From Nostoc sp. CHAB 5836 (GTDB lineage Bacteria > Cyanobacteriota > Cyanobacteriia > Cyanobacteriales > Nostocaceae), in contig NZ_JAIVFV010000041.1 of assembly GCF_020829445.1 (NCBI RefSeq), forward strand, positions 1-45,901: a stretch of 45,901 nt of DNA, in the 5' to 3' direction. A model generated the notes under the pieces. It was not told where the DNA came from. It worked only from the letters and a program-made list of their open reading frames with translations, and did no database searches. This document shows, piece after piece, positions 36,538-45,313 of the stretch (the first letter of the stretch is position 1; every line of letters begins with the position of its first letter). A program made the translations under genes and the position numbers.

Positions 36538-39081
36538 ATGGAACCAGATAAACTGGGCCGTTTTAAGGAGTACGGCGAATTCATCCTGCGAAAGATAGAT
36601 TCTGTGCCCCAGTACCCTTCTAAACAAGAAGATTGGGTTCCAGCTAGTCTAGATGACTGTCTCCTGCGTTTGCGGTCAGCTGCCCAGAAAACTGTAGACC
36701 TTGCAACTTCGCCTGTGAAAATTGGGGTGATGGGGGAATTCAGTAGTGGAAAAACTTTACTTTTAGGCAGTTTAATTGGATATGCAGATGCTTTGCCAGT
36801 CAGTGAAAACCCCACTACAGGTAATGTTACCGCCATACATATTATTCCGCAAGATGATTTTGAAACAACAAAATTAAGTAACTTTACGGTAGAGTATCTT
36901 GCTCATGAAGGAGTGCATGAGTGTCTACGCTTCATGCTAGGGGAAGCCAATAAACGGACAACAGCAGCAGGGCTTCCTCCTATACCAGTATCGAAACTCA
37001 ACTCTGGTACAGATATTATTAGCTGGTGTGAGGAAGCATGGAATAGTAGTAATAATTTAGAGTTACGTTATTTACTCCGGGAGTTGGTATTATTCCTGCG
37101 GGCTTATCAAGCCTATGGGGAAGTTATGTGTGGTGGGCGCTACCACATTGATGCTATCACTGCCCGCGAGGGGCTACAGCTAGTGGAACAGCCAATGGCA
37201 ATTCAAACTCTGAAATTTGAGGATTTGCCCCCAACGCATATTCGATTACCGAGTCCACCCCAGAGACTACCAACAAAGTTATTGCAAAATAGTTTCCCAC
37301 TTATCCGCCGTGTGGATATCGATGTGAAAATCTCACGGAAAATTTGGGATTTTGCAGACGCCGCTAAATTTATTCTCATCGACTTTCCGGGATTGGGGGC
37401 TGCTAATTCCGGGGCTAGGGACACTTTTTTGTCACTGCGGGAATTGGCAGAAGTGCAGACAATTTTGGTATTGCTAAATGGTAAATCTCCTGGGAGCGAT
37501 CGCGCCAATAAAATCTTCACCATGATGCAGCAGCAGCGACCGGGACAAGACCTGAAAGATTTAATTCTCGTTGGTGTGGGTCGTTTCGATCAACTACCCC
37601 TAGAGGGCGAGGGTGGCGAAAGAGAACTTGACCAACTGATTGAAGATAGTCCACACTTGCAGGAAGAAACGGTTTTCCAAAAACTCAAGGTTCTGCAAAC
37701 TACCATTGACGGTGCAGAAGCGTTTACAACCCAAAAAGACCGCATCGTTTTACTGTCGCCACTGTTGGGGTTGGCTGAATTAGCAAAACGTTCTAGTACA
37801 GTCAAAGCCGGCTCACCAGAGTTTTTGGCTAACTTAGACTATCCTGATTATTTAGATCGGTCTAAACGATTACAAGAGAAATGGGAGCTATTAAGTGAAC
37901 GGCTACTAGAATCTGACACCCGCAGTTATTTAGGCAGACAGTTAGGTTACTTTAGTCAAGATGGGGGACTTAGTAAGCTGCGGGAATTGATTCAAACTCA
38001 CGTAGCCACTCATGGTCTGAAGCAACTGTATGAAGATACTAAAAGAGCTGCTGATGTCGTCAGTCAGCAACAAGATCACCTGAAGGACATCATAGATGAA
38101 ATCCACGAGCAAGGTATCCCCACAGGCGATAGTCCCGCTTTTATCGAATTGCGCTTTGTGGTCGAAAGCTTGGATAAAATCTACAGGAATTTCCAAAAAG
38201 AGATCGGGAAAGAACCACTCAAAGATCGGCGCAATGTTGTAGTCAGCGATGTAGTTAAAGATGAACTCACCTTTAGAATCCTCAATTGGAACCAGTGGAC
38301 TTTACTATTTAACAAAGCCAACAATGGAGCGATCGCTCTGGCAGAATCTAGAGGTGCAGCCGGGAAATTATTTGATCGGGGAAACCGTGTAAATACTTCC
38401 CTTCCGACTAAGAGCGATGATTTTTATCCAGTATTTGAGAAAACCGTTAAAGAAGTAGAAGATTTTGCCCGCGATCGCATCCATCAAGCGGTGGTAGATT
38501 TGTTAAGTCAATTGTCAATTCATGTAGCCCCAGAGCGCGAACAGTTGCAGGCATTTTTCCATCCAGAAATGGAACAAGAAATCGAAGAAAAATTTGGGTT
38601 TGAAGATGCTGATCTCTTTTACAAATTATTACTAGGATGCGATCCTAACCAATGGAAAGAAGCAATCATCTCGGAAATTACTAGTAAAGACAAAACTGTT
38701 GCATCTGAAATCATTTTTCCTCTAGCACGTCAAGATGATAAACACAGCGTTGGTCAAATTTTTGATTGGGCACCAGAGAAAAGCCAAGGCTTACCCAGAT
38801 CGAGTAATCACCAACTTTTAGTACTGCGACTGCGAGATGAAATTACTGCTAGCGCCAGCCTCCATCTTGTGCAGTATGTCAGCGAAGTTAATCAGCAAAT
38901 TAATTCCGAACTAGAAGGCATTTTGGATCAAATTATTCCTAGTCTACAAAACCTTTCAAAAAAAGAAACTTTACTGAGATATTTGGCGGCTGGGGAATTG
39001 CCATCGGCGATACAAATTCCTACTTGGTTACAGATTCTTTCAGAAATGGCGGCTGTTTCTTACTCAGATGATTTTAGATGA
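36538..39081 (+). CDS. Dynamin-like GTPase (SrfC-like partner of Hsp70-like protein)
   Basis: About 847 residues (854 if ATG 36517 is used). The G domain has P-loop GEFSSGKT (66-73), a switch-I-like NPTTGNVTAI segment, and G3 DFPGLGAANSGARDTF (about 282). A G4 region LVGVGRFDQLP lacks the canonical NKxD Asn-Lys. The GEFSSGKS-type P-loop and the long helical second half are features of bacterial dynamin-like proteins, which act on membranes or assemble on nucleotide binding. It is followed by an SrfB-like actin/Hsp70-fold gene, recalling the srfB-srfC pairing of enterobacteria. Role unknown. ATG 36538 (MEPDKLG) is slightly preferred. Confidence 0.75.
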   Translation: MEPDKLGRFKEYGEFILRKIDSVPQYPSKQEDWVPASLDDCLLRLRSAAQKTVDLATSPVKIGVMGEFSSGKTLLLGSLIGYADALPVSENPTTGNVTAIHIIPQDDFETTKLSNFTVEYLAHEGVHECLRFMLGEANKRTTAAGLPPIPVSKLNSGTDIISWCEEAWNSSNNLELRYLLRELVLFLRAYQAYGEVMCGGRYHIDAITAREGLQLVEQPMAIQTLKFEDLPPTHIRLPSPPQRLPTKLLQNSFPLIRRVDIDVKISRKIWDFADAAKFILIDFPGLGAANSGARDTFLSLRELAEVQTILVLLNGKSPGSDRANKIFTMMQQQRPGQDLKDLILVGVGRFDQLPLEGEGGERELDQLIEDSPHLQEETVFQKLKVLQTTIDGAEAFTTQKDRIVLLSPLLGLAELAKRSSTVKAGSPEFLANLDYPDYLDRSKRLQEKWELLSERLLESDTRSYLGRQLGYFSQDGGLSKLRELIQTHVATHGLKQLYEDTKRAADVVSQQQDHLKDIIDEIHEQGIPTGDSPAFIELRFVVESLDKIYRNFQKEIGKEPLKDRRNVVVSDVVKDELTFRILNWNQWTLLFNKANNGAIALAESRGAAGKLFDRGNRVNTSLPTKSDDFYPVFEKTVKEVEDFARDRIHQAVVDLLSQLSIHVAPEREQLQAFFHPEMEQEIEEKFGFEDADLFYKLLLGCDPNQWKEAIISEITSKDKTVASEIIFPLARQDDKHSVGQIFDWAPEKSQGLPRSSNHQLLVLRLRDEITASASLHLVQYVSEVNQQINSELEGILDQIIPSLQNLSKKETLLRYLAAGELPSAIQIPTWLQILSEMAAVSYSDDFR

Positions 39082-39111
39082 CGCGATCGCTACGGTGATG
39101 AGGATGTATTT

Positions 39112-39900
39112 GTGAGACGTGATGCGATTTTTTATGCAATTTTCAAGCGTGTTCCTGGATTGTTTTTCGAGTTAGTAGAACAGCCCCCAGCCGAAGCTAG
39201 TAGCTATCGCTTTGAATCAGTTGAAGTTAAAGAACCAACATTTCGGATTGATGGGGTATTTTTACCTCCACCGGATGCAGCATCTCAGATGATCTTTTTT
39301 GCTGAGGTACAATTCCAGAAAGATGAGTTACTGTATCATCGCTTTTTCACCGAGTCCATGCTGTATATGTATCGTAACCCGTCGCTTTACGATGACTGGT
39401 ACGGTGTAATTATTTTACAGTCTCGCAGCTTGGAACCGGAAAAGACTACTATTCACAGATCGCTACTGAATAGTTCCCAAGTACAACGGATTTATTTAGA
39501 TGAGTTAGGTAATCCTGATGAGCAAAGAGTAGGTATCAGTTTGATGCAGTTAACTATTGCCTCAGACACTCAAATGGTGCAAGAAGCGAAACGTTTAATT
39601 GAGCGGGTGCAACAAGAACAGATAACTGTTTTAGCTAAGAAGGAGATAATAGATGTAATCACAACCATCGCTGTTTATAAATTTGCCAACTTAAGTCGTG
39701 AAGAGGTAGAGGCTATGTTAGGAGTTAAGTTAGAAGAAACTAGGGTTTATCAAGAAGCGAAACAAGAAGGACGAGAAGAAGGACGAGAAGAACTAAAACT
39801 TGAACTTGTACCTCAGTTATTAGCTCTTGGTATGTCGATGCAAGAGGTTGCGAAATTACTTAATTTAACCATCGAACAAGTAAGACTTGCAGCTGAGTAA
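39112..39900 (+). CDS. Rpn/DUF2887-type PD-(D/E)XK nuclease-like protein
   Basis: A 262-residue protein beginning (GTG start) MRRDAIFYAIFKRVPGLFFE, the hallmark of DUF2887/Rpn-family proteins abundant in cyanobacteria. The nuclease-like core is FRIDGVF...MIFFAEVQFQKD (D and E-x-Q signature), followed by YRFFTE-like YHRFFTESMLYMYRN and a C-terminal DUF4351-like Lys/Glu helix (EETRVYQEAKQEGREEGREE) ending in MSMQEVAKLLNLTIEQV. The family is linked to transposase-like nucleases that promote recombination. It begins 30 bp after the GTPase gene and interrupts the GTPase-SrfB-like pair. Confidence 0.8.
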   Translation: MRRDAIFYAIFKRVPGLFFELVEQPPAEASSYRFESVEVKEPTFRIDGVFLPPPDAASQMIFFAEVQFQKDELLYHRFFTESMLYMYRNPSLYDDWYGVIILQSRSLEPEKTTIHRSLLNSSQVQRIYLDELGNPDEQRVGISLMQLTIASDTQMVQEAKRLIERVQQEQITVLAKKEIIDVITTIAVYKFANLSREEVEAMLGVKLEETRVYQEAKQEGREEGREELKLELVPQLLALGMSMQEVAKLLNLTIEQVRLAAE

Positions 39901-40208
39901 TCACAACAATTACTGGTTATAAATTTGTAAACTTAAGCCGTGAAGAGATAGAGGCAATGTTTGAAATTACGTTACAAGAAACTAGGGTTTATCGAGAAGC
40001 TAAACAAGAGGGACTAGAACTAGGACTAGAACTAGGACGACAAGAAGGAATAAAGCAAGGACGAGAACAAGCAAAACGTGAACTTATACCTCGGTGTTTA
40101 GCTTATGGTATTCCGATAGAAGAGGTTGCGAGGATACTTAATTTAACTATCGAACAAGTGGAACAGATAAGACTTGCAAGTGAGCAAAAATCTTCAACAT
40201 TAACTTAG
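39901..40208 (+). pseudogene. Frameshifted tandem duplicate of the Rpn gene tail
   Basis: The segment repeats the 3' 240 bp of the preceding gene (39660-39900) with divergence. Translated in its own frame (start ATG 39957) it gives VNLSREEIEAMFEITLQETR with VYREAKQEGLELG... and EEVARILNLTIEQVEQIRLA. It lacks the nuclease core and is not in frame with the upstream gene. It may express an 83-residue coiled-coil peptide or simply be a remnant of a tandem duplication. Confidence 0.75.
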
Positions 40209-40228
40209 TAACTGGTGGAATTTTCATA

Positions 40229-40268
40229 GCGATGCCTACGCTTTTTCATATAAAAGCGTAGGCATCGC
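40229..40268. terminator. Perfect 17-bp hairpin before SrfB-like gene
   Basis: GCGATGCCTACGCTTTT pairs with AAAAGCGTAGGCATCGC around TCATAT. The stem is followed by CCTAGATAAAAAA rather than T-residues, so it is not a textbook terminator. It may be a repeat or a processing or attenuation site between the nuclease genes and the Hsp70-like gene. Confidence 0.6.
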
Positions 40269-40313
40269 CCTAGATAAAAAAGCGATCGTTCAACAGAATC
40301 ATTTGATACTATA

Positions 40314-43289
40314 ATGAACCCTTTTAAATTGAACAACTATACCGATCAAGAACCAAGCGAGAAACAACAAAAAAGATTTCCGGGATGGTTTGCTTTAGAT
40401 TTTGGTACGTCGAATTCGACAGTCACACTTTTCGATCCAATTGAAGTACCGATCGCAGAAATTTTACCCAAAGAACAAGAAATGCGGTTGCGCGATCGCT
40501 TATCACAATGGCTAAGTTCTCCCGCCTCAGTAGCTTTACCAGATGTCAGCGCTGATGATTGGGCAAAGTTTATCGCAGAAATTAGCAAAAATCTGGAGAT
40601 AGAACCAACAAAGCTGAGTGAAGTTTTTGAAAGTGATAATAAAGAGCGATTTTTGGAAGCAATTCGCCAAATTGAACTTTCTTTAGGAAACAGCGAGAGA
40701 TTTCGCCGTGCTGTCAGCAAAAAACTTTACCAAATTTATCATGAAGTGTTCCGCGTCCCTACCCTAGAGTCGCAAAATCTGATTCCAGTTGTGCTGGATA
40801 TTGATCGTCGCGATACAGAAATTCCTAGCGAGTCGGAAATTTCGCAGTTAGGGGATTTAAAACTGCGGATGGGTAGGGAAGCTAGAGATAACAGAAAAAA
40901 AGCGATCGCTCAAGGTACAAGCGGTTCTTTAAAGGAAATTATCAGCAGGTTTCACCATTCACCCAAACGCTATTTTGGTCAGGAGCGATCGTTTTCAGTT
41001 ATTTTGGATGGTGAAGAAGAAACAATTACTGCAAATCAGCTAATCCAATCTGCTTGGGCGCATTTAATCGAGTTAACTGAAGATTATCGCCAACGCGCAC
41101 AACGCAGATTTTCAGAAGGGAATTTTTTGACAGCAGTTGTCACCTATCCCACTGTCGCCCCACCAGTTGTTCGCAAAGAAGTTAAGGAACTGGTCGAGCA
41201 GTTAGGGATCGATGATGTGCAAACTGCTTATGATGAAGCCGTTTCTGTGGCAATATTCTTTTTATGGCGAGAATTTGGCGGTAATCTCAACATTGGTATT
41301 GAGTCATTCAAAACCCGTTGTCGCCAAGCAGGAAACAAATGGTCACAAAATGTCCTCGTCTTGGATATTGGCGGCGGAACTACAGACTTAGCTTTAATTG
41401 AACTGACTTTAGAAGATAAAACCCCGACTTTTGCTGATTATGAAGACCGGGGTTTGGGAGGACGTTACTATAAACTTACCCCCAAACTATTAGGTTCATC
41501 TGGTCACTTACAGCTAGGCGGTGAGTTAATTACACTGCGAATTTTCCGATTATTAAAAGTGGCGATCGCAGACTTTTTATTGACAGCAGTAACAACAGGT
41601 GATCAAGAAAGTGAAAAGCTAGAAGATTTAATTAACTCTGAGTTAAACGAACGCTTCTTAGAACAAGGAAAATTTAAATCTGGCAGTATTTTAAAATGTT
41701 TAGATAAAGAAAATCCTGAAGGTGACATTGCTTACAAAGATGCCCTAGATACTGCCGAGAAAGTATTACCCACCCGTTGGCAACAAGCACCCCAACGCCT
41801 GCAATCTTTTTATATTCTCTGGGATTATGCAGAAGCCGCTAAACTGAAACTTGGGCAAAAAGCACCAGCAGAAAATTCTCTATTAACCTTCACACTTTCT
41901 GAGCAGCAAATTTCCGAACTGCTCACCCAAAGCAGTATTAAATTACAAGTCAAAGATCCAAATAGCATCTGCATCACCCTAGACAACCAGCAATTTGAAC
42001 GAGCCGCCGCTTCCGGAATTAAAGAAGCGATCGGAATTGCCAAAGGATTGATGGAAAGTCGTTTGCGTCCCGATGATATCACTAAAGATTCTGGGAATTC
42101 TCAAAAAGTTGATTGGTTAATTTTGTCTGGGAAAACTTGTAATCTCAATATAGTTCAGCGCCAAATCTACCAAGAATTTAGTAAGTCTCCATATTTTGTC
42201 TGGAATCCAGAACGGATTACCTTTGTGCTGGAATTTACCAAGCTAGCCACCTCCGCCGGGGCTTGCTATGCCGAGAAACTGCGAAGATTGAGATTCGATC
42301 CAGAAGAGTCCAAAAGCTTGCTGCGTAAGGGAGCCAACCAGCTAGAAATTGATGTCAAAAACCTGTTTTATTATTTACCCTGTAACTTCAAACGCAAAAC
42401 CCAAAGCAACGATTTACTGACTATATTCAAAGCCGGACAAGAACTATATCAACTCGCACCTTGGGAAACTGTCGCCAAAGTTCGTACTCAATGGCAAGGC
42501 ATACAATTAACTAACATTATCTACCGTCAAGACTACGAAGAGGGAGATTTACGACTTTGGGGAAGCTTTGATGGCAAAAACCTGATGAATCAACTGGATA
42601 TACAAGAAGCAGAGTTTCTGAAAAAAATCAAAATCCAGTTTGAAATCGACCAAACCCTAGAATTTAACGTCTTACTTTGTCAAGGAAATCCTCATTATTT
42701 AATAGACATTCCTGGTATTGATTTAGAATCAGTAGTTTCAGAAACATCAGCACTATTTACTGATGGTAACTTGAATTGGAATATCGCCGTAGAACGCTTC
42801 CATAAAAACTTGAATAATGGTGATATTGCCGTCAACGTTATTGAATCAGCAACCGTTGATCAACCAGATGCCTATCATCTTGTATTTGAAGTAGAAAATG
42901 ATGGTAGTAGAACATTTAAAAAATTCCACTATTTGCGCGATGGTGTGACACAACCAGGAATTGGGTTAATTAGTAATCCCTTACCTCCCTTCCCACAAAC
43001 TGGCCAGCACACTTTCTATGTTTATCAAACAGATGCTGAAACCAACAGCAAAAAATGGATAAGAATTGGCGCACTCAGTAAACCAGATATAACCACAGAT
43101 TACCCTTGCCAATATCGTGTAACCCTCGATGATCAAGGCATTTTGCGGATGCACGCTGGTGAAGTCCCTTACTGGACATCACAAAATCAAGAATGTCTCA
43201 AAGAAGAAGGATGTGTTTATCGTGCTGAATTAGAGTTGCAACCTAATGAAGTTGATAAAGAACGCGATCCATTTTGCGGCATACATTAA
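40314..43289 (+). CDS. SrfB-like Hsp70/actin-fold ATPase
   Basis: A 991-residue protein with actin/Hsp70 nucleotide-binding motifs. Phosphate-1 is FALDFGTSNSTVTLFDP (27-43). Phosphate-2 is NVLVLDIGGGTTDLALIEL (about 346-364). An adenosine-like segment is WLILSGKTCNLNIVQ (about 601). The length and the long insertions and C-terminal beta-rich region match the virulence factor SrfB family rather than DnaK (about 640). SrfB proteins are usually encoded next to a GTPase-like SrfC and a third protein; here the dynamin-like GTPase is upstream and an unrecognised gene downstream. Function unknown; ATP-driven remodelling with the GTPase is a plausible guess. Confidence 0.78.
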   Translation: MNPFKLNNYTDQEPSEKQQKRFPGWFALDFGTSNSTVTLFDPIEVPIAEILPKEQEMRLRDRLSQWLSSPASVALPDVSADDWAKFIAEISKNLEIEPTKLSEVFESDNKERFLEAIRQIELSLGNSERFRRAVSKKLYQIYHEVFRVPTLESQNLIPVVLDIDRRDTEIPSESEISQLGDLKLRMGREARDNRKKAIAQGTSGSLKEIISRFHHSPKRYFGQERSFSVILDGEEETITANQLIQSAWAHLIELTEDYRQRAQRRFSEGNFLTAVVTYPTVAPPVVRKEVKELVEQLGIDDVQTAYDEAVSVAIFFLWREFGGNLNIGIESFKTRCRQAGNKWSQNVLVLDIGGGTTDLALIELTLEDKTPTFADYEDRGLGGRYYKLTPKLLGSSGHLQLGGELITLRIFRLLKVAIADFLLTAVTTGDQESEKLEDLINSELNERFLEQGKFKSGSILKCLDKENPEGDIAYKDALDTAEKVLPTRWQQAPQRLQSFYILWDYAEAAKLKLGQKAPAENSLLTFTLSEQQISELLTQSSIKLQVKDPNSICITLDNQQFERAAASGIKEAIGIAKGLMESRLRPDDITKDSGNSQKVDWLILSGKTCNLNIVQRQIYQEFSKSPYFVWNPERITFVLEFTKLATSAGACYAEKLRRLRFDPEESKSLLRKGANQLEIDVKNLFYYLPCNFKRKTQSNDLLTIFKAGQELYQLAPWETVAKVRTQWQGIQLTNIIYRQDYEEGDLRLWGSFDGKNLMNQLDIQEAEFLKKIKIQFEIDQTLEFNVLLCQGNPHYLIDIPGIDLESVVSETSALFTDGNLNWNIAVERFHKNLNNGDIAVNVIESATVDQPDAYHLVFEVENDGSRTFKKFHYLRDGVTQPGIGLISNPLPPFPQTGQHTFYVYQTDAETNSKKWIRIGALSKPDITTDYPCQYRVTLDDQGILRMHAGEVPYWTSQNQECLKEEGCVYRAELELQPNEVDKERDPFCGIH

Positions 43290-43299
43290 CTCTTGCATT

Positions 43300-43428
43300 A
43301 AACCTCTGCGTTCCTCTGCGCTAACCTTCTCTGCGAGACGCTTCGCGAATGCGTTCCTCTGCGTTGAAAAAATTAAGATTTTTAAACGCAAAGGGGCGCA
43401 AAGTAAACGCAAAGAAACGCAGAGGTTT
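43300..43428. mobile_element. MITE-like element between SrfB-like and downstream gene
   Basis: Inverted terminal repeats AAACCTCTGCGTT and AACGCAGAGGTTT enclose a palindromic GCGAGACGCTTCGCGAATGCG and ACGCAAAGGGGCGCAAAG-type repeats shared with 19491-19616. It occupies most of the 180-bp gap. Confidence 0.75.
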
Positions 43429-43469
43429 GCCAAGTTTAATTCGCTACTAATCACATTCAGGTAACATTC

Positions 43470-44561
43470 ATGCAGCACTTGTGTCAATTATTAGAAATAA
43501 AAAACTCGGAGTTAGCCCGGTTACTGCGATTTAGTCTGTATGGACTGGAGGCTACTTTAAATCAGGCTCGCACAGAATTTCCACTAGATCCAGGAGCCAA
43601 GGTATGCGATGATGTGCTGCAAGAACTTCATAACCTGTTGCAACCTTTACCCCTACAGCAAAATACTAGCTGGGAAAATCCGCCAGATGATTTAAAGCTA
43701 AGTCACCTCCGAGAAGCTTTTAATTCTGACTCAGAACTTAGTTATTACCTGGGTAATTCTCAACTGCAAAGCCAAACAGACTCAGATTTGTGGAATGAGA
43801 TTCAACGCAAACTGCTGCGAGTCCCAGAGGATTTGGCTGCATCTTGGCAACAGCGCACCTTGGATTTGGCTCAAGAAGTTGGTGCGATCGCAGATAATTC
43901 TAATCTCTATCAACTTCCCTTTATCCGCGATGAAATTATCTACCCTGGACTTAGTGGTACTGTTAAAACTCAAGGATTGAGCTTGTCTCAACAAGCACTT
44001 TCAAATTCTCAAATTCCTCAAGGAAATACATCAGATATACTAGCGGGATTCCTATATTTATATATAAAATTTATTGAAATTGACCCGGATTTACATCATG
44101 CTTTAAAAAGCGTTTTTAGCTTTGATATTATCTCTTTCCACTCCAAACCAGAACGCCGCCATCAATACATTGAGGCTTTAAGCGATCGCTTCCAACGCAT
44201 CCAAAAGGCAGAGAAAAATACTGATCCCCTATTAATTCTGCGTGCCTGGATTGACATGGACGAAGCAATACATTCACTAGTATTTGTACCACCGGCCGAA
44301 CGCTATTCTTGGTGGGGAAAGCTACAAAACGAATCACGACGTATCCTGAAGAAAGTCACTGATGAGGCAAATAATGCAGGTAATGAAGTGCGAATTCGCC
44401 AATTATCGGGACTTTATGCAGATATCTGTGCTTTATCCAAGGATGACTTACAACTAGACTGTGGTGGTATTCCTGGCGAAGTCTTAACTTGTCTTCGCAT
44501 ATACGCGCGAATTAATCAGGAAGAATCTCCAGGTCGTGTAATATTTCGCTCATCACGCTAA
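43470..44561 (+). CDS. Unrecognised 363-residue protein of the SrfB-like operon
   Basis: No family was recognised. The protein is soluble and mostly helical, with no membrane segment, no signal peptide and no obvious nucleotide-binding motif. Noticeable segments are LARLLRFSLYGLEATLNQA near the N-terminus, a hydrophobic DILAGFLYLYIKFIEID, and FVPPAERYSWWGKLQNESRR in the last third. It follows the SrfB-like gene on the same strand across a repeat, so it is probably the third component of that operon, in the position of the SrfA- or accessory protein. Confidence in it being a gene is high, in any function low. Confidence 0.7.
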   Translation: MQHLCQLLEIKNSELARLLRFSLYGLEATLNQARTEFPLDPGAKVCDDVLQELHNLLQPLPLQQNTSWENPPDDLKLSHLREAFNSDSELSYYLGNSQLQSQTDSDLWNEIQRKLLRVPEDLAASWQQRTLDLAQEVGAIADNSNLYQLPFIRDEIIYPGLSGTVKTQGLSLSQQALSNSQIPQGNTSDILAGFLYLYIKFIEIDPDLHHALKSVFSFDIISFHSKPERRHQYIEALSDRFQRIQKAEKNTDPLLILRAWIDMDEAIHSLVFVPPAERYSWWGKLQNESRRILKKVTDEANNAGNEVRIRQLSGLYADICALSKDDLQLDCGGIPGEVLTCLRIYARINQEESPGRVIFRSSR

Positions 44562-44646
44562 GAAAATTCTCTGCAAAAGGAAAGGCAAACGATTTTACGA
44601 ATCGCTGCCTTGCCTCATCATCTAATGAAGTTAGAAACTTTTAAAT

Positions 44647-44826
44647 CTATAGGATGCCCCAGAAGTGTAAAATTCCTTGACCAGAAAACACTTCAAGCGC
44701 AACAGCAGATAAAAAACCAATCATTGCAAAACGACCGTTCCAGTTTTCGCTCTGAGGAGTAAAGCCCCAGCGCAAAGCATTAGGATCTTCTGAAACCGAA
44801 GGCGTAGTCTTCTTAACGTCTGCCAT
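44647..44826 (-). CDS. hli: High-light-inducible chlorophyll-binding protein (Hlip)
   Basis: A 59-residue single-helix protein starting [10 protein letters not shown] (ATG 44826). The chlorophyll-binding motif [12 protein letters not shown] in the helix is the LHC/ELIP-type E-x2-N-x-R signature. It ends [13 protein letters not shown]. Hlips protect photosystem assembly intermediates in the thylakoid membrane under stress. A longer open frame (to 44916) enters non-coding leader and is rejected. It is convergent with the SrfB-like operon, gap 85 bp. Confidence 0.93.
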   Translation of the reverse strand: MADVKKTTPSVSEDPNALRWGFTPQSENWNGRFAMIGFLSAVALEVFSGQGILHFWGIL

Positions 44827-45313
44827 AAATAATACTCCGAGCTTTGATGTTGTAACAGTTATAACTGCCTGTAAAGTAATGTAACAGATTTTTACGAAAA
44901 TGCAACATAAACTCAATATATTATTCAGTAATATATATTATAAGTACGTAGTTTTATCCGAATAGGTTTGCGATACCTACGACAGCAAGCTACGCAGCAA
45001 CAGCCAATTACCTAGGAATCCAGGGCTATTTCATTCTCATCTAGCCCGCCTCAGAATGAATTAACCTCTCTTATAGCGAAAGTAGTCTTTAGACCAATAC
45101 GGTTCACAAAAGGGCTGAAACTCTTTTTTTTACCAACCACAGAGGCGCAGAGAACACAGAGAGAAGAGAGAAGAGAGAAGGAGGAAATGCTTAACCCAAG
45201 TGTATTGGTCTAAAGACGACTGAGGAAAGGTTATAGTCCGTTTTAACGAACTTTAGCTATGAGCCAGGAACTTCAGTTCCGGGTGGTTTATGTCTAGAAT
45301 GAAATAGCCCTGC
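44827..45313. other. Gene-free spacer, Hlip to cytochrome b561-type gene
   Basis: About 490 bp without a gene, AT-rich near the hli start and holding a MITE-like element (45085-45217). ATTTCATTCT at about 45029 and AGAATGAAAT at about 45296 form inverted copies flanking the block. Confidence 0.5.
45085..45217. mobile_element. 133-bp MITE-like element
   Basis: Terminal inverted repeats GTCTTTAGACCAATAC and GTATTGGTCTAAAGAC (16 bp, perfect) enclose a purine-rich AGAGAAGAGAGAAGAG interior. It is the full-length relative of the remnant at 13733-13790 and akin to the 19636 element. Confidence 0.8.

Noticed and set aside
37203..37523. 106-residue - strand open frame
   Set aside because: Antisense shadow of the GTPase gene, with no start signal.
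40346..40720. 124-residue - strand open frame
   Set aside because: Antisense shadow inside the SrfB-like gene.
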